64,000 bases of DNA from Enterobacter cloacae complex sp. ECNIH7 (GCF_002208095.1 NZ_CP017990.1:310001-374000); one strand, 5' to 3'; shown: positions 9,418 to 19,941, counted from the first letter of the stretch. Notes: generated by a model from the sequence alone, not told the origin. Program-made: numbers and translations.

Positions 9418-10527
9418 ATGAAAAGGAACGCGAAGACGTTTATCGCGGGGATGGTCGCACTGTCGATCTCGCATGCCGCTATGGCAGACGACATTAAGGT
9501 TGCGGTAGTGGGGGCGATGTCCGGCCCTGTTGCCCAGTGGGGTGACATGGAGTTCAACGGCGCGCGCCAGGCCATCAAAGACATCAACGCTAAGGGCGGC
9601 ATCAAAGGCGACAAGCTGGTGGGCGTGGAATATGACGACGCCTGCGATCCTAAACAGGCCGTCGCGGTCGCCAACAAAATCGTCAACGACGGTATCCAGT
9701 ATGTGATCGGCCACCTGTGCTCATCCTCCACGCAGCCTGCGTCTGATATCTACGAAGACGAAGGCATACTGATGATCACCCCAGGCGCAACGAACCCGGA
9801 GCTGACCCAGCGCGGCTATCAGCACATCATGCGTACCGCCGGTCTGGACTCCTCTCAGGGTCCCACCGCTGCCAAATACATCCTCGAGACCGTTAAGCCA
9901 CAGCGCATTGCCATTATTCATGACAAACAGCAGTACGGCGAAGGCCTGGCGCGCTCCGTGCAGGACGGCCTGAAAAAAGGCGGCGCGAACATCGTCTTCT
10001 TCGACGGCATTACCGCCGGTGAGAAAGACTTCTCCGCGCTGATTGCCCGTCTGCAAAAAGAGAATATCGACTTCGTTTACTACGGCGGCTATTACCCGGA
10101 GATGGGACAGATGCTGCGTCAGGCGCGCGCCACCGGTCTGAAAACCCAGTTTATGGGGCCAGAGGGCGTGGGCAATGCCTCCCTGTCAAATATCGCGGGG
10201 GATTCTGCCGAAGGCATGCTGGTGACGATGCCAAAACGCTATGACCAGGATCCGGCCAACAAGGCTATCGTGGATGCGCTCAAGGCGCAGAAGAAAGATC
10301 CGAGTGGTCCATACGTCTGGATCACCTACGCGGCCGTACAGTCTCTGGCCACCGCGCTGGATCGCTCCGGCAGCAAAGAACCGCTGGATCTGGTGAAAGA
10401 TTTAAAAGCACACGGGGCGAACACCGTGATTGGGCCGCTGAACTGGGATGAGAAAGGCGATCTGAAGGGATTTGAGTTTGGTGTCTTTAAGTGGCACGCC
10501 GACGGTTCATCCTCGGCCGCCAAATAA
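9418..10527 (+). CDS. livK: leucine-specific periplasmic binding protein LivK
   Basis: Periplasmic receptor with preference for leucine that shares the LivHMGF transporter with LivJ. Signal peptide at residues 1-23 (MKRNAKTF...HAAMA), then [14 protein letters not shown] and the same fold as LivJ; 369 aa as in E. coli. ATG at 9418 is supported by alignment to E. coli; an in-frame ATG at 9358 would place 20 polar residues before the signal sequence. It heads the livKHMGF operon, with a GC hairpin between livK and livH. Confidence 0.96.
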   Translation: MKRNAKTFIAGMVALSISHAAMADDIKVAVVGAMSGPVAQWGDMEFNGARQAIKDINAKGGIKGDKLVGVEYDDACDPKQAVAVANKIVNDGIQYVIGHLCSSSTQPASDIYEDEGILMITPGATNPELTQRGYQHIMRTAGLDSSQGPTAAKYILETVKPQRIAIIHDKQQYGEGLARSVQDGLKKGGANIVFFDGITAGEKDFSALIARLQKENIDFVYYGGYYPEMGQMLRQARATGLKTQFMGPEGVGNASLSNIAGDSAEGMLVTMPKRYDQDPANKAIVDALKAQKKDPSGPYVWITYAAVQSLATALDRSGSKEPLDLVKDLKAHGANTVIGPLNWDEKGDLKGFEFGVFKWHADGSSSAAK

Positions 10528-10535
10528 TCATCCCA

Positions 10536-10555
10536 CCGCCCGGCATGACGGGCGG
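10536..10555 (+). terminator. intercistronic hairpin between livK and livH
   Basis: CCGCCCG / CGGGCGG with a 6-base loop, followed by TATAAAAAGG and the livH start. There is no T run, so it is more likely an mRNA-protecting or partial-termination hairpin that lets the binding protein be made in excess over the membrane genes. Confidence 0.5.
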
Positions 10556-10573
10556 GTATAAAAAGGTTTGCAT

Positions 10574-11500
10574 ATGTCCGAGCAGTTTCTCTATTTCCTG
10601 CAGCAGATGTTTAACGGCGTTACGCTGGGAAGCACCTACGCGCTGATCGCCATCGGCTATACGATGGTTTACGGCATTATCGGCATGATCAACTTCGCCC
10701 ACGGCGAGGTGTACATGATCGGTAGCTACGTCTCTTTCATGATTATCGCCGCCCTGATGATGATGGGCATCGACAGCAGCTGGCTGCTGGTCGCCGCCGG
10801 GTTTGTCGGCGCGATTGTGATTGCCAGCGCCTACGGCTGGAGCATTGAGCGCGTGGCCTACCGGCCGGTGCGCAGCTCCAAGCGCCTGATTGCGCTGATT
10901 TCCGCGATCGGGATGTCGATCTTCCTGCAAAACTACGTCAGCCTGACCGAAGGTTCGCGCGACGTGGCGCTGCCAAGCCTGTTTAACGGCCAGTGGATTG
11001 TGGGGGCCAGCGAAAACTTCGCGGCCTCTATCACCACCATGCAGCTGGTTATCTGGGTCGTGACCTTTATTGCGATGCTCGCCCTGACGCTGTTCATCCG
11101 CTACTCGCGTATGGGACGCGCCTGCCGCGCCTGCGCGGAAGACCTGAAGATGGCGAGTCTCCTCGGCATCAACACCGACCGCGTGATTGCCCTGACCTTC
11201 GTGATTGGCGCCGCGATGGCGGCGGTGGCGGGTGTCCTGCTCGGCCAGTTCTACGGCGTGATCAACCCGTACATCGGCTTTATGGCCGGGATGAAAGCCT
11301 TCACCGCGGCGGTTCTGGGCGGTATCGGCAGTATTCCGGGCGCGATGATCGGCGGCCTGATCCTGGGCGTGGCGGAAGCGCTCTCCTCGGCGTACCTGAG
11401 CACGGAATATAAAGACGTGGTGTCGTTTGCCCTGCTGATTCTGGTTCTGCTGGTGATGCCTACCGGTATTCTGGGCCGTCCGGAGGTAGAGAAAGTATGA
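10574..11500 (+). CDS. livH: branched-chain amino acid permease LivH
   Basis: Inner-membrane subunit of the high-affinity branched-chain amino acid ABC transporter. The 308 aa are almost entirely hydrophobic helices (about eight) and carry the ABC-permease contact region [22 protein letters not shown] at 10574 ([10 protein letters not shown]) matches E. coli; TTG two codons upstream is an alternative. The stop overlaps livM (ATGA). Confidence 0.96.
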   Translation: MSEQFLYFLQQMFNGVTLGSTYALIAIGYTMVYGIIGMINFAHGEVYMIGSYVSFMIIAALMMMGIDSSWLLVAAGFVGAIVIASAYGWSIERVAYRPVRSSKRLIALISAIGMSIFLQNYVSLTEGSRDVALPSLFNGQWIVGASENFAASITTMQLVIWVVTFIAMLALTLFIRYSRMGRACRACAEDLKMASLLGINTDRVIALTFVIGAAMAAVAGVLLGQFYGVINPYIGFMAGMKAFTAAVLGGIGSIPGAMIGGLILGVAEALSSAYLSTEYKDVVSFALLILVLLVMPTGILGRPEVEKV

Positions 11501-12774
11501 AACCGATGCATTTTGCAATGGCGCTGCTCTCTGCCGCCATGTTCTTCGTGCTGGCCAGCGTCTTTATGGGCGTCCAGCTTGAGCTGAATGGCACCAAACT
11601 GGTTGTCGATACCGCAGCTGACATTCGCTGGCAGTGGGTATTTATCGGTACGGCCGTGGTGTTCCTGTTCCAGCTGCTGCGTCCGTTGTTCCAGAAGACG
11701 CTGAAAAACGTCTCCGGTCCGAAATTCGTGCTGCCGGCAATCGACGGTTCTACGGTTAAGCAGAAGCTGTTCCTCGTGGCGCTGCTGGTAGCCGCCGTGG
11801 CGTGGCCGTTTGTGGTGTCTCGCGGCACCGTGGATATCGCCACTTTGACCATGATCTACGTGATTCTCGGCCTCGGTCTGAACGTGGTCGTGGGGCTCTC
11901 GGGCCTGCTGGTGCTGGGCTACGGCGGCTTCTACGCCATCGGCGCCTATACCTTCGCGCTGCTGAACCACTATTACGGTCTCGGCTTCTGGACCTGCCTG
12001 CCGCTGGCGGGGCTGGTCTCTGCCGCTGCTGGCTTCCTGCTTGGCTTCCCGGTGCTGCGCCTGCGCGGTGACTACCTGGCGATTGTGACCTTAGGCTTCG
12101 GCGAAATCGTCCGTATCCTGCTGCTGAACAACACCGAAGTGACCGGCGGCCCGAACGGCATCAGCCAGATCCCGAAACCGACCTTCTTCGGCCTGGAATT
12201 CAGCCGTACCGCCCGCGAAGGCGGCTGGGATACCTTCAGCAACTTCTTCGGCGTGAAGTATGACCCGTCCGACCGCGTGATCTGGCTCTACATGGTGGCG
12301 CTGCTGCTGGTGGTGATTACACTGTTCGTGATCAACCGTCTGCTGCGCATGCCGCTGGGCCGCGCGTGGGAAGCGCTGCGTGAAGATGAGATCGCCTGCC
12401 GCTCCCTGGGCCTGAACCCGACCCGCATCAAGCTGACCGCGTTCACCATCAGCGCCGCGTTTGCCGGTTTCGCCGGAACGCTGTTTGCCGCGCGTCAGGG
12501 CTTCGTCAGCCCGGAATCGTTCACCTTTGCCGAATCCGCCTTTGTGCTGGCAATTGTGGTGCTCGGCGGGATGGGCTCGCAGTTTGCCGTTATCCTCGCG
12601 GCCATCCTGCTGGTGGTCTCACGCGAGCTGATGCGCGACTTTAACGAATACAGCATGCTGATGCTGGGTGGTTTGATGGTGCTGATGATGATCTGGCGTC
12701 CGCAGGGTCTGCTGCCGATGACCCGTCCACAGCTGAAGCTGAAGAACGGGCAAGCGAAAGGAGAGCAGGCATGA
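11497..12774 (+). CDS. livM: branched-chain amino acid permease LivM
   Basis: Second membrane subunit of the Liv transporter, 425 aa as in E. coli, with about ten hydrophobic segments. Compared with LivH it carries an N-terminal extension with two extra helices (residues about 5-27 and 45-63). The EAA-type contact loop [20 protein letters not shown] lies near residues 290-309. It overlaps livH by 4 bases and livG by 4 bases. Confidence 0.96.
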   Translation: MKPMHFAMALLSAAMFFVLASVFMGVQLELNGTKLVVDTAADIRWQWVFIGTAVVFLFQLLRPLFQKTLKNVSGPKFVLPAIDGSTVKQKLFLVALLVAAVAWPFVVSRGTVDIATLTMIYVILGLGLNVVVGLSGLLVLGYGGFYAIGAYTFALLNHYYGLGFWTCLPLAGLVSAAAGFLLGFPVLRLRGDYLAIVTLGFGEIVRILLLNNTEVTGGPNGISQIPKPTFFGLEFSRTAREGGWDTFSNFFGVKYDPSDRVIWLYMVALLLVVITLFVINRLLRMPLGRAWEALREDEIACRSLGLNPTRIKLTAFTISAAFAGFAGTLFAARQGFVSPESFTFAESAFVLAIVVLGGMGSQFAVILAAILLVVSRELMRDFNEYSMLMLGGLMVLMMIWRPQGLLPMTRPQLKLKNGQAKGEQA

Positions 12775-13538
12775 GTCAGCCATTATTATCCGTTAACGGC
12801 CTGATGATGCGTTTTGGCGGCCTGCTGGCGGTCAACAACGTGAATCTGGATCTGCACAAGAAAGAGATTGTCTCCCTGATTGGTCCGAACGGCGCGGGGA
12901 AAACCACGGTCTTTAACTGCCTGACCGGCTTCTACAAGCCAACGGGCGGCACCATCATGCTGCGCGACCAGCACCTTGAAGGGCTGCCTGGCCAGCAGAT
13001 CGCCCGCATGGGCGTAGTGCGAACCTTCCAGCACGTGCGTCTGTTCCGCGAGATGACGGTGATTGAGAACCTGCTGGTGGCACAGCATCAGCAGCTGAAA
13101 ACCGGGCTGTTCTCCGGCCTGCTGAAAACCCCGGCCTTCCGCCGCGCGCAGGATGAAGCGCTTGATCGCGCCGCCACCTGGCTCGACCGAATTGGCCTGC
13201 TGCAGCACGCCAACCGTCAGGCGAGCAACCTGGCCTACGGTGACCAGCGTCGCCTGGAAATCGTGCGCTGCATGGTGACGCAGCCGGAAATCCTGATGCT
13301 CGACGAACCGGCGGCAGGGCTCAACCCGAAAGAGACCAAAGAGCTGGACGAGCTGATTGCCGAGCTGCGCGACAGTCACGACACCACCATCCTGCTGATT
13401 GAGCACGACATGAAGCTGGTGATGGGCATTTCGGACCGTATCTACGTGGTAAACCAGGGCACGCCGCTGGCTAACGGCACGCCGGAAGAGATCCGCAACA
13501 ACCCGGACGTGATCCGCGCATACCTTGGTGAGGCATAA
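12771..13538 (+). CDS. livG: branched-chain amino acid ABC ATPase LivG
   Basis: One of two ATPases of the Liv transporter (255 aa). Walker [10 protein letters not shown] is near residues 38-46, the signature is the LivG-type degenerate form [11 protein letters not shown], and Walker [13 protein letters not shown] follows. The degenerate signature is normal for this family (LivF carries the canonical one). It starts within the end of livM, and one base separates it from livF. Confidence 0.96.
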   Translation: MSQPLLSVNGLMMRFGGLLAVNNVNLDLHKKEIVSLIGPNGAGKTTVFNCLTGFYKPTGGTIMLRDQHLEGLPGQQIARMGVVRTFQHVRLFREMTVIENLLVAQHQQLKTGLFSGLLKTPAFRRAQDEALDRAATWLDRIGLLQHANRQASNLAYGDQRRLEIVRCMVTQPEILMLDEPAAGLNPKETKELDELIAELRDSHDTTILLIEHDMKLVMGISDRIYVVNQGTPLANGTPEEIRNNPDVIRAYLGEA

Positions 13539-13539
13539 G

Positions 13540-14253
13540 ATGGAAAAAGCGATGTTAACGTTCGACAAGGTCAACGCGCACTACGGCAAGATCCAGGCGC
13601 TGCACGACGTCAGCCTGCATATCAATCAGGGTGAAATCGTGACCCTGATTGGCGCCAACGGCGCGGGCAAAACCACGCTGCTCGGCACCCTGTGCGGCGA
13701 CCCGCGCGCCACCAGCGGGCGGATTGTGTTCGATGGTAAAGACATTACCGACTGGCAGACTGCCAGAATCATGCGCGAGGCGGTGGCGATTGTTCCGGAA
13801 GGGCGCCGCGTCTTCTCCCGCATGACGGTGGAAGAGAACCTGGCGATGGGCGGTTTCTTCGCTCACCGCGATGAATACCAGACCCGCATCAAGTGGGTAT
13901 ACGAACTCTTCCCGCGCCTGTGGGAGCGGCGCATTCAGCGTGCGGGCACCATGTCCGGCGGTGAGCAGCAGATGCTGGCGATTGGCCGCGCGCTGATGAG
14001 CCAACCGCGCCTGCTGCTGCTGGACGAACCGTCGCTCGGTCTGGCGCCGATCATCATTCAGCAGATTTTCGACACCATTGAGCAGCTGCGCAAAGAGGGG
14101 ATGACTATCTTCCTCGTCGAGCAGAACGCCAACCAGGCGCTGAAGCTCGCCGACCGTGGCTACGTGCTGGAGAACGGCCGCGTGGTGCTGGAGGATACCG
14201 GCGACGCGCTGCTGGCGAACGAGGCGGTGCGGAGCGCGTATCTGGGCGGATAG
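13540..14253 (+). CDS. livF: branched-chain amino acid ABC ATPase LivF
   Basis: Second Liv ATPase (237 aa as in E. coli) with Walker A GANGAGKTT, signature MSGGEQQML and Walker B LLLLDEPSLGLAP. The ATG at 13540 (MEKAML) directly follows the livG stop. It is the last gene of livKHMGF; two tandem terminators follow. Confidence 0.96.
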   Translation: MEKAMLTFDKVNAHYGKIQALHDVSLHINQGEIVTLIGANGAGKTTLLGTLCGDPRATSGRIVFDGKDITDWQTARIMREAVAIVPEGRRVFSRMTVEENLAMGGFFAHRDEYQTRIKWVYELFPRLWERRIQRAGTMSGGEQQMLAIGRALMSQPRLLLLDEPSLGLAPIIIQQIFDTIEQLRKEGMTIFLVEQNANQALKLADRGYVLENGRVVLEDTGDALLANEAVRSAYLGG

Positions 14254-14261
14254 GTAAAAGC

Positions 14262-14288
14262 AAAAAGGCAACGCAAGTTGCCTTTTTT
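14262..14288 (+). terminator. terminator 1 of the liv operon
   Basis: AAAAAGGCAAC / GTTGCCTTTTTT with the loop GCAA, 9 bases after the livF stop. Confidence 0.9.
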
Positions 14289-14298
14289 AATGTTTTCT

Positions 14299-14330
14299 CC
14301 CTCTCCCGTGGGAGAGGGTCGGGGTGAGGG
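14299..14330. repeat. GC-rich hairpin repeat, copy 3
   Basis: Perfect CCCTCTCCC GT GGGAGAGGG stem, then TCGG GGTGAGGG and the tail CACCAGACCGCAC; part of tandem unit 1. Confidence 0.85.
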
Positions 14331-14354
14331 CACCAGACCGCACGAGGTAAAAGC

Positions 14355-14381
14355 AAAAAGGCAACGCAAGTTGCCTTTTTT
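14355..14381 (+). terminator. terminator 2 of the liv operon (duplicate)
   Basis: Same stem and GCAA loop as the first terminator, 93 bases further on, ending TTTTTTAG. Confidence 0.9.
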
Positions 14382-14391
14382 AGTGTTTGCT

Positions 14392-14424
14392 CCCTCTCCC
14401 CGAGGGAGAGGGCTGGGGTGAGGG
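14392..14424. repeat. GC-rich hairpin repeat, copy 4
   Basis: CCCTCTCCCCGAGGGAGAGGG stem, then CTGG GGTGAGGG and the tail CACCAGACCGCAC; part of tandem unit 2. Confidence 0.85.
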
Positions 14425-14486
14425 CACCAGACCGCACCTAACCCCCCCATCCCCCTTCACACAACCATCATCCCCCTGAAGCCTGG

Positions 14487-14526
14487 CTGTCACTTATCTG
14501 TAAACAAACAGTTATTTTTCTGTAAT
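14487..14526 (+). promoter_or_regulatory. tandem Pho boxes upstream of ugpB
   Basis: Two 18-bp Pho-box units exactly 22 bp apart: CTGTCACTTATCTGTAAA (14487-14504) and CAGTTATTTTTCTGTAAT (14509-14526). Each is a pair of CTGTMA-like 7-mers in 11-bp register, as expected for PhoB dimers. E. coli ugpB is a known PhoB target, so phosphate starvation should switch this operon on. Confidence 0.85.
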
Positions 14527-14599
14527 TCGAGCATGTCATGTTACCTCGCGAGCATAAAACGCGTGATATCGCGCATCCGGCACAATAAGAGAGATGACA

Positions 14600-15916
14600 A
14601 TGACATCGTTACGACACACAGCTTTGGGTCTGGCACTGGGTCTGGCTTTTGCGACGAACGCAATGGCTGTGACCACCATTCCGTTCTGGCATTCCATGGA
14701 AGGGGAGTTGGGTAAAGAAGTTGACTCCCTGGCGCAGCGTTTCAACGACGCCCATCCGGATTACAAAATTGTGCCGGTGTACAAAGGCAACTACGAGCAG
14801 AGCCTGAGCGCGGGCATCGCCGCCTTCCGTACCGGCAACGCTCCTGCGCTGTTACAGGTTTATGAAGTGGGCACCGCCACCATGATGGCCTCCAAAGCCA
14901 TCAAGCCGGTCTATGAAGTGTTCAAAGAAGCGGGCATCAACTTCGATGAGTCGCAGTTCGTGCCGACCGTAGCGGGTTACTACACCGATTCCAAAACCGG
15001 CCATCTGCTGTCTCAGCCGTTTAACAGCTCCACGCCGGTGCTGTACTACAACAAAGACGCCTTCAAAAAAGCCGGTTTAGACCCGGAGCAGCCGCCAAAA
15101 ACCTGGCAGGACCTGGCGGAGTACACCGCGAAGCTGAAAGCGGCGGGGATGAAGTGCGGCTACGCCAGCGGCTGGCAGGGCTGGATCCAGATTGAAAACT
15201 TCAGCGCCTGGCACGGCCTGCCGGTGGCGACCAAAAACAACGGCTTCGACGGCACCGATGCGGTACTGGAGTTCAACAAGCCGGAGCAGGTGAAGCACAT
15301 CGCGCTGCTTGCCGATCTGAACAAGAAGGGCGACTTCAGCTACTTCGGGCGTAAAGACGAATCCACCGAGAAGTTCTACAACGGCGACTGCGCCATTACC
15401 ACCGCCTCTTCCGGCTCGCTGGCGGATATCCGCCACTACGCCAAATTCAACTACGGCGTGGGCATGATGCCGTACGACGCTGACGTGAAGGGCGCGCCGC
15501 AGAACGCCATCATCGGCGGAGCGAGCCTGTGGGTGATGCAGGGTAAAGACAAGGGCACCTACAAAGGGGTGGCCGAGTTCCTCGACTTCCTGGCCAAGCC
15601 TGAAAACGCCGCCGAATGGCATCAGAAGACCGGCTACCTGCCGATCACCAAAGCCGCGTACGACCTGACCCGCGAGCAGGGCTTCTACAGCAAGAACCCA
15701 GGGGCGGACATCGCGACGCGTCAGATGCTGAACAAGCCGCCGTTGCCGTTCACCAAAGGCCTGCGTCTGGGCAACATGCCGCAGATCCGCACCATCGTGG
15801 ATGAAGAGCTGGAAAGCGTGTGGACCGGGAAGAAAACGCCACAGCAGGCGCTGGATTCTGCGGTAGAGCGCGGGAATCAGCTGCTGCGCCGCTTTGAGCA
15901 GTCGACGAAATCGTAA
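14600..15916 (+). CDS. ugpB: sn-glycerol-3-phosphate-binding protein UgpB
   Basis: Periplasmic receptor for sn-glycerol-3-phosphate and glycerophosphodiesters. Signal peptide 1-23 (cleavage after TNAMA), then the family 1 solute-binding fold starting [16 protein letters not shown] chose the ATG at 14600 because it gives 438 aa (the E. coli length) and correct spacing to AAGAGAG; an ATG at 14594 is almost on top of that site. First gene of ugpBAECQ, preceded by Pho boxes. The 119-bp gap before ugpA holds a REP-like and a CTCTCCC repeat. Confidence 0.95.
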   Translation: MTSLRHTALGLALGLAFATNAMAVTTIPFWHSMEGELGKEVDSLAQRFNDAHPDYKIVPVYKGNYEQSLSAGIAAFRTGNAPALLQVYEVGTATMMASKAIKPVYEVFKEAGINFDESQFVPTVAGYYTDSKTGHLLSQPFNSSTPVLYYNKDAFKKAGLDPEQPPKTWQDLAEYTAKLKAAGMKCGYASGWQGWIQIENFSAWHGLPVATKNNGFDGTDAVLEFNKPEQVKHIALLADLNKKGDFSYFGRKDESTEKFYNGDCAITTASSGSLADIRHYAKFNYGVGMMPYDADVKGAPQNAIIGGASLWVMQGKDKGTYKGVAEFLDFLAKPENAAEWHQKTGYLPITKAAYDLTREQGFYSKNPGADIATRQMLNKPPLPFTKGLRLGNMPQIRTIVDEELESVWTGKKTPQQALDSAVERGNQLLRRFEQSTKS

Positions 15917-15922
15917 AAAAAT

Positions 15923-15953
15923 GCCCGGTGACGCGCAGCGTTCCGGGCCTACG
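15923..15953. repeat. REP-like palindrome between ugpB and ugpA
   Basis: GCCCGGTGACGCGCAGCGTT followed by CCGGGCCTACGG: outer arms GCCCGG (15923-15928) and CCGGGC (15943-15948) with the REP-typical trailing CCTACGG. Similar sequences lie after gntU and tyrB. Such hairpins commonly protect upstream mRNA, here that of the binding protein. Confidence 0.7.
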
Positions 15954-15971
15954 GATTAATGCGGCCTGATG

Positions 15972-16003
15972 CCTCACCCCAACCCTCTCCCCCAGGGAGA
16001 GGG
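15972..16003. repeat. GC-rich hairpin repeat, copy 5 (inverted orientation)
   Basis: CCTCACCCCAACCCTCTCCC then CCAGGGAGAGGG, preceded by ATGCGGCCTGATG, the reverse complement of the usual tail. It lies inside the ugp operon between ugpB and ugpA. Confidence 0.8.
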
Positions 16004-16035
16004 AGAAAACAGAAATCGCCAGGAACCAAATCTCA

Positions 16036-16923
16036 ATGTCATCATCCCGTCCGGTGTTCCGTTCCCGCTGGCTTCCGTACCTGTTGGTCGCGCCGCAGCT
16101 GGTCATCACCGTTATCTTCTTTATCTGGCCTGCGGGCGAAGCGCTGTGGTACTCGGTACAAAGCGTCGATCCGTTCGGGCTCTCCAGCCAGTTTGTTGGC
16201 CTGGACAACTTTACCGCGCTGTTCCATGACAGCTACTACCTGGGCTCCTTCTGGACGACGATGAAGTTCAGCGCGCTGGTGACCGTCAGCGGTCTGGTTG
16301 CCTCGCTGTTTTTCGCCGCGCTGGTGGACTATGTAGTGCGCGGCAGCCGTATTTATCAAACCCTGATGCTGCTGCCTTACGCCGTGGCTCCCGCCGTCGC
16401 CGCCGTGCTGTGGATCTTCCTGTTTAACCCCGGGCGCGGGTTGATTACCCACTTCCTGGCCGAACTGGGCTACGACTGGAACCACGCCCAGAACAGCGGC
16501 CAGGCGATGTTTCTGGTGGTGTTCGCCTCGGTGTGGAAGCAGATCAGCTACAACTTCCTGTTCTTCTTTGCCGCGCTGCAGTCCATCCCGCGCTCGCTGG
16601 TGGAAGCCGCTGCCATCGACGGCGCTGGGCCCATTCGTCGCTTCTTCAGGCTGTCGCTGCCGCTGATCGCCCCGGTGAGTTTCTTCCTGCTGGTGGTTAA
16701 CCTCGTGTACGCCTTCTTCGACACCTTCCCGGTGATCGACGCGGCGACCGCAGGCGGTCCGGTGCAGGCGACCACGACGCTTATCTATAAGATCTATCGC
16801 GAAGGCTTCGCCGGTCTGGATCTCTCCGCCTCCGCCGCGCAGTCGGTTGTGCTGATGTTCCTCGTCATCATCCTCACGGTGGTGCAGTTCCGCTATGTCG
16901 AAAGTAAGGTGCGCTACCAATGA
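16036..16923 (+). CDS. ugpA: glycerol-3-phosphate ABC permease UgpA
   Basis: Inner-membrane subunit of the UgpBAEC importer, 295 aa as in E. coli, with six predicted helices and the permease EAA motif [22 protein letters not shown] near residues 191-212, which contacts UgpC. It overlaps ugpE by 4 bases. Confidence 0.96.
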   Translation: MSSSRPVFRSRWLPYLLVAPQLVITVIFFIWPAGEALWYSVQSVDPFGLSSQFVGLDNFTALFHDSYYLGSFWTTMKFSALVTVSGLVASLFFAALVDYVVRGSRIYQTLMLLPYAVAPAVAAVLWIFLFNPGRGLITHFLAELGYDWNHAQNSGQAMFLVVFASVWKQISYNFLFFFAALQSIPRSLVEAAAIDGAGPIRRFFRLSLPLIAPVSFFLLVVNLVYAFFDTFPVIDAATAGGPVQATTTLIYKIYREGFAGLDLSASAAQSVVLMFLVIILTVVQFRYVESKVRYQ

Positions 16924-17765
16924 TTGAGAACCGTCGCGGGCTGACGATTTTCAGCCATACCATGCTGATTTTAGGGATCATCGTTATCCTCTTCCCGCTA
17001 TACGTGGCGTTTGTCGCCGCCACGCTGGACACCAAAGCGGTGTTCGACACGCCGATGACGCTGATCCCCGGCGGGCATCTGTTCGAGAACATGAAGACCA
17101 TCTGGACCCGGGGCGTGGGCGCCAACAGTGCGCCGTTCTGGCTGATGATGCTCAACAGCTTCATCATGGCGTTTGGCATTACGGTCGGCAAAATTACGGT
17201 GTCGATGCTTTCGGCCTTCGCCATCGTCTGGTTCCGCTTTCCGCTGCGTAACTTCTTCTTCTGGATGATCTTCATTACGCTGATGCTGCCGGTAGAAGTG
17301 CGTATCTTCCCGACGGTGGAGGTGATCGCCAACCTGAAGATGCTCGACAGCTACGCGGGCTTAACCCTGCCGCTGATGGCCTCGGCGACCGCCACCTTCC
17401 TGTTCCGCCAGTTCTTTATGACTCTGCCGGACGAGCTGATTGAAGCGGCACGCATCGACGGCGCGTCGCCGATGCGCTTCTTCCGCGACATCGTGCTGCC
17501 GCTGTCGAAAACCAACCTTGCGGCGCTGTTTGTGATCACCTTTATCTACGGCTGGAACCAGTACCTGTGGCCGCTGCTGATTATTCAGGACGTCAACCTC
17601 GGCACCGCCGTGGCGGGCATCAAAGGCATGATCGCCACCGGCGAAGGCACCACCCTCTGGAACCAGGTGATGGCGGCGATGCTGCTCACCCTTATCCCAC
17701 CCGTAGTCATTGTTTTAGCCATGCAGCGCGCGTTTGTCCGCGGCCTGGTCGATAGCGAGAAATAA
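16920..17765 (+). CDS. ugpE: glycerol-3-phosphate ABC permease UgpE
   Basis: Second membrane subunit (281 aa, six helices), with the EAA motif [22 protein letters not shown] near residues 173-194. ATGA overlap with ugpA, one base before ugpC. Confidence 0.96.
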   Translation: MIENRRGLTIFSHTMLILGIIVILFPLYVAFVAATLDTKAVFDTPMTLIPGGHLFENMKTIWTRGVGANSAPFWLMMLNSFIMAFGITVGKITVSMLSAFAIVWFRFPLRNFFFWMIFITLMLPVEVRIFPTVEVIANLKMLDSYAGLTLPLMASATATFLFRQFFMTLPDELIEAARIDGASPMRFFRDIVLPLSKTNLAALFVITFIYGWNQYLWPLLIIQDVNLGTAVAGIKGMIATGEGTTLWNQVMAAMLLTLIPPVVIVLAMQRAFVRGLVDSEK

Positions 17766-17766
17766 G

Positions 17767-18837
17767 ATGGCAGGTTTAAAACTTCAGGCAGTAACCAAAA
17801 GCTGGGATGGTAAAACCCAGGTGATTCAGCCGCTGACGCTCGACGTGGCGGACGGGGAATTCATCGTGATGGTCGGCCCGTCCGGCTGCGGCAAATCCAC
17901 CCTGCTGCGCATGGTGGCGGGGCTGGAGCGCGTAACCTCCGGGGATATCTGGATTGATCGTCAGCGCGTCACCGAAATGGAGCCAAAAGACAGGGGCATC
18001 GCGATGGTGTTCCAGAACTACGCCCTCTATCCGCACATGAGCGTGGAAGAGAACATGGCCTGGGGGCTGAAAATCCGCGGCATTGGCAAAGGCCATATCG
18101 ACGAGCGGGTGAAAGAGGCGGCGCGTATTCTCGAGCTGGACGGCCTGCTGAAGCGTCGCCCGCGCGAGCTCTCCGGCGGCCAGCGCCAGCGCGTGGCAAT
18201 GGGGCGCGCCATCGTGCGCGATCCGGCGGTATTCCTCTTCGACGAGCCGCTGTCTAACCTCGACGCCAAGCTGCGCGTGCAGATGCGTCTTGAGCTGCAG
18301 CAATTACACCGTCGTCTGAAAACCACGTCACTGTACGTTACCCACGATCAGGTTGAGGCCATGACCCTCGCCCAGCGCGTGATGGTGATGAACAAAGGCG
18401 TTGCCGAGCAGATTGGTACCCCGGTGGAGGTCTACGAGAAACCGGCCACCCGCTTTGTGGCGAGCTTTATCGGCAGCCCGGCAATGAACCTGCTGGAAGG
18501 GCGTATCAGCAATGCGGGCACGCATTTTGAGCTGGAAAGCGGGATGGCATTGCCGATCAACTGGTACTATCGTGGCCACGCCGGGCGTAAGATGACGCTT
18601 GGTATCCGCCCGGAACATATTGGTTTAACCTCTCAGGCGGACGGCGGCGTGCCGCTGGTGATGGACACGCTGGAGATGTTGGGTGCAGATAACCTGGCGC
18701 ACGGGCGCTGGGGCGAGCAAAAAATGGTGGTGCGGCTGGCACATCAGGAGCGCCCTAAAGCAGGCAGCACGCTTTGGCTACACCTGCCGGAAAATCATCT
18801 GCACCTGTTTGACGGTGAAACAGGACAACGAGTATGA
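17767..18837 (+). CDS. ugpC: glycerol-3-phosphate ABC ATPase UgpC
   Basis: ATPase of the Ugp importer (356 aa as in E. coli), MalK type: Walker [10 protein letters not shown] near residues 37-45, signature LSGGQRQR, Walker [13 protein letters not shown], and a C-terminal regulatory domain from about residue 240. ATG at 17767 follows the ugpE stop by one base. It overlaps ugpQ by 4 bases. Confidence 0.96.
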   Translation: MAGLKLQAVTKSWDGKTQVIQPLTLDVADGEFIVMVGPSGCGKSTLLRMVAGLERVTSGDIWIDRQRVTEMEPKDRGIAMVFQNYALYPHMSVEENMAWGLKIRGIGKGHIDERVKEAARILELDGLLKRRPRELSGGQRQRVAMGRAIVRDPAVFLFDEPLSNLDAKLRVQMRLELQQLHRRLKTTSLYVTHDQVEAMTLAQRVMVMNKGVAEQIGTPVEVYEKPATRFVASFIGSPAMNLLEGRISNAGTHFELESGMALPINWYYRGHAGRKMTLGIRPEHIGLTSQADGGVPLVMDTLEMLGADNLAHGRWGEQKMVVRLAHQERPKAGSTLWLHLPENHLHLFDGETGQRV

Positions 18838-19580
18838 GCAACTGGCCTTATCCCCATGTCGTCGCCCACCGCGGCGGCGGTAAGCTGGCGCCGGAAAATA
18901 CGCTGGCGGCGATTGACGTTGGCGCACGCTACGGTCACACGATGATCGAGTTCGACGCCAAGCTGTCGAAAGACGGCGAGATTTTCCTGCTGCATGACGA
19001 TAACCTCGAACGCACCAGCAACGGATGGGGCGTGGCTGGCGAGCTGCCGTGGCGCGATCTGCTGAAGGTCGACGCCGGAAGCTGGTACAGCGGCGAATTT
19101 AAAGGCGAACCGCTGCCGCTGCTGGCGGAAGTGGCCGATCGCTGTCGCCAGCACGGCATGATGGCCAATATCGAAATCAAACCGACCACCGGCACCGGGC
19201 CGCTGACGGGCAAAGTCATTGCCCTGGCCGCGCGCGAGCTGTGGGAAGGGATGACCGCGCCGCTGCTGTCATCATTTGAAATCGATGCGCTGGAGGCCGC
19301 ACAGGCGGCCGTGCCGGAGCTGCCGCGCGGGCTGCTGCTTGACGAGTGGCGCGAGGACTGGCGCGAGCTGACGACACGCTTAGCGTGCGTTTCTATCCAT
19401 CTCAACCACAGGCTGCTGGATGAGGCGCGGGTGAAGATGCTGAAGGACGCGGGTCTGCATATTCTGGTCTACACGGTTAACAAACCCCAGCGCGCAGCCG
19501 AACTGCTGCGCTGGGGCGTGGACAGCATCTGTACCGATGCAATCGACCTGATCGGCCCGGACTTTAGTTCTGCGGATTAA
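18834..19580 (+). CDS. ugpQ: glycerophosphodiester phosphodiesterase UgpQ
   Basis: Cytoplasmic enzyme that hydrolyses glycerophosphodiesters brought in by UgpBAEC to glycerol-3-phosphate and an alcohol. The GDPD active-site motifs HRGG and PENT lie at residues about 10-21, the metal-binding E-x-D in [19 protein letters not shown] follows, and IEIKP lies near 109. 248 aa (247 in E. coli). Last gene of the operon; its 3' end overlaps yhhA on the other strand by 17 bases. Confidence 0.95.
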   Translation: MSNWPYPHVVAHRGGGKLAPENTLAAIDVGARYGHTMIEFDAKLSKDGEIFLLHDDNLERTSNGWGVAGELPWRDLLKVDAGSWYSGEFKGEPLPLLAEVADRCRQHGMMANIEIKPTTGTGPLTGKVIALAARELWEGMTAPLLSSFEIDALEAAQAAVPELPRGLLLDEWREDWRELTTRLACVSIHLNHRLLDEARVKMLKDAGLHILVYTVNKPQRAAELLRWGVDSICTDAIDLIGPDFSSAD

Positions 19581-19941
19581 GCATACTGCCATTCGACTGC
19601 GGCGGCAGCATATGCTGCTGTCCGCTGCCTGACGACGTCATCCCCCCTAACATTCCGCCGTTTTTGTTCGGCAGCGGCTGCTCGCGCATCTGCCCCTGCT
19701 GTACGCGCTGGGTGTTGGCGTTCATCTGATTTTGCAGGCTTTGCTGCTGCATCTGGGTCTGCGTTCTCAGTTGCTGATTGAGCATCCCTTTTTGCTGCTG
19801 CTGTTGGCTCATCATCTCCGTCTGCATACGCTGCTGGCTCGGGATAACATAGCCCTGCTGGTTCGGGTTGTTCATGGTGTTGAGTGGCTGTGCGAGCGCG
19901 GCAAACGGGATCAGCGCCGCAAGAATCATCAAGCGTTTCAT
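19564..19941 (-). CDS. yhhA: DUF2756 family protein YhhA (Gln/Met-rich, exported)
   Basis: Exported low-complexity protein of unknown function. Signal peptide about 1-18 (cleavage after AALA), then [14 protein letters not shown], as in E. coli YhhA, and a Gln/Met-rich tract with a run of five Gln. At 125 aa it is shorter than the 146-aa E. coli protein, the loss being in the C-terminal repeat region. I start it at 19941 because GGAGG is then 8 bases upstream; the ATG at 19947 would be only 2 bases from that site. Confidence 0.85.
   Translation of the reverse strand: MKRLMILAALIPFAALAQPLNTMNNPNQQGYVIPSQQRMQTEMMSQQQQQKGMLNQQLRTQTQMQQQSLQNQMNANTQRVQQGQMREQPLPNKNGGMLGGMTSSGSGQQHMLPPQSNGSMLNPQN

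Larger units (their letters stand above)
14254..14437. repeat. tandem duplication of a terminator-plus-hairpin module (2 x about 93 bp)
   Basis: Two near-identical units, 14254-14346 and 14347-14437. Each starts GTAAAAGCAAAAAGGCAAC, carries the hairpin terminator, TTTTTTA(A/G)TGTTT, then the CTCTCCC repeat and the tail GGCACCAGACCGCAC. The units differ at only a few positions. A third unit with the same order follows livJ (8513-8597). The rest of the 346-bp gap to ugpB (14438-14599) contains Pho boxes and the ugpB promoter. Confidence 0.9.

Noticed and set aside
10487..11518. Long open reading frame (343 codons) antisense to livH
   Set aside because: It mirrors the codon periodicity of livH, has a low-complexity His/Gln/Arg-rich translation and no ribosome site; livH on the plus strand is unambiguous.
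14254..14437. Possible CRISPR-like array
   Set aside because: Only two units, each dominated by a terminator hairpin, with no spacer-like unique segments and no cas genes.
14105..14450. Short open frames with an internal protein repeat (ATCVAFLLL) after livF
   Set aside because: They are translations of the duplicated terminator and CTCTCCC repeat; the repeat is a DNA-level feature.
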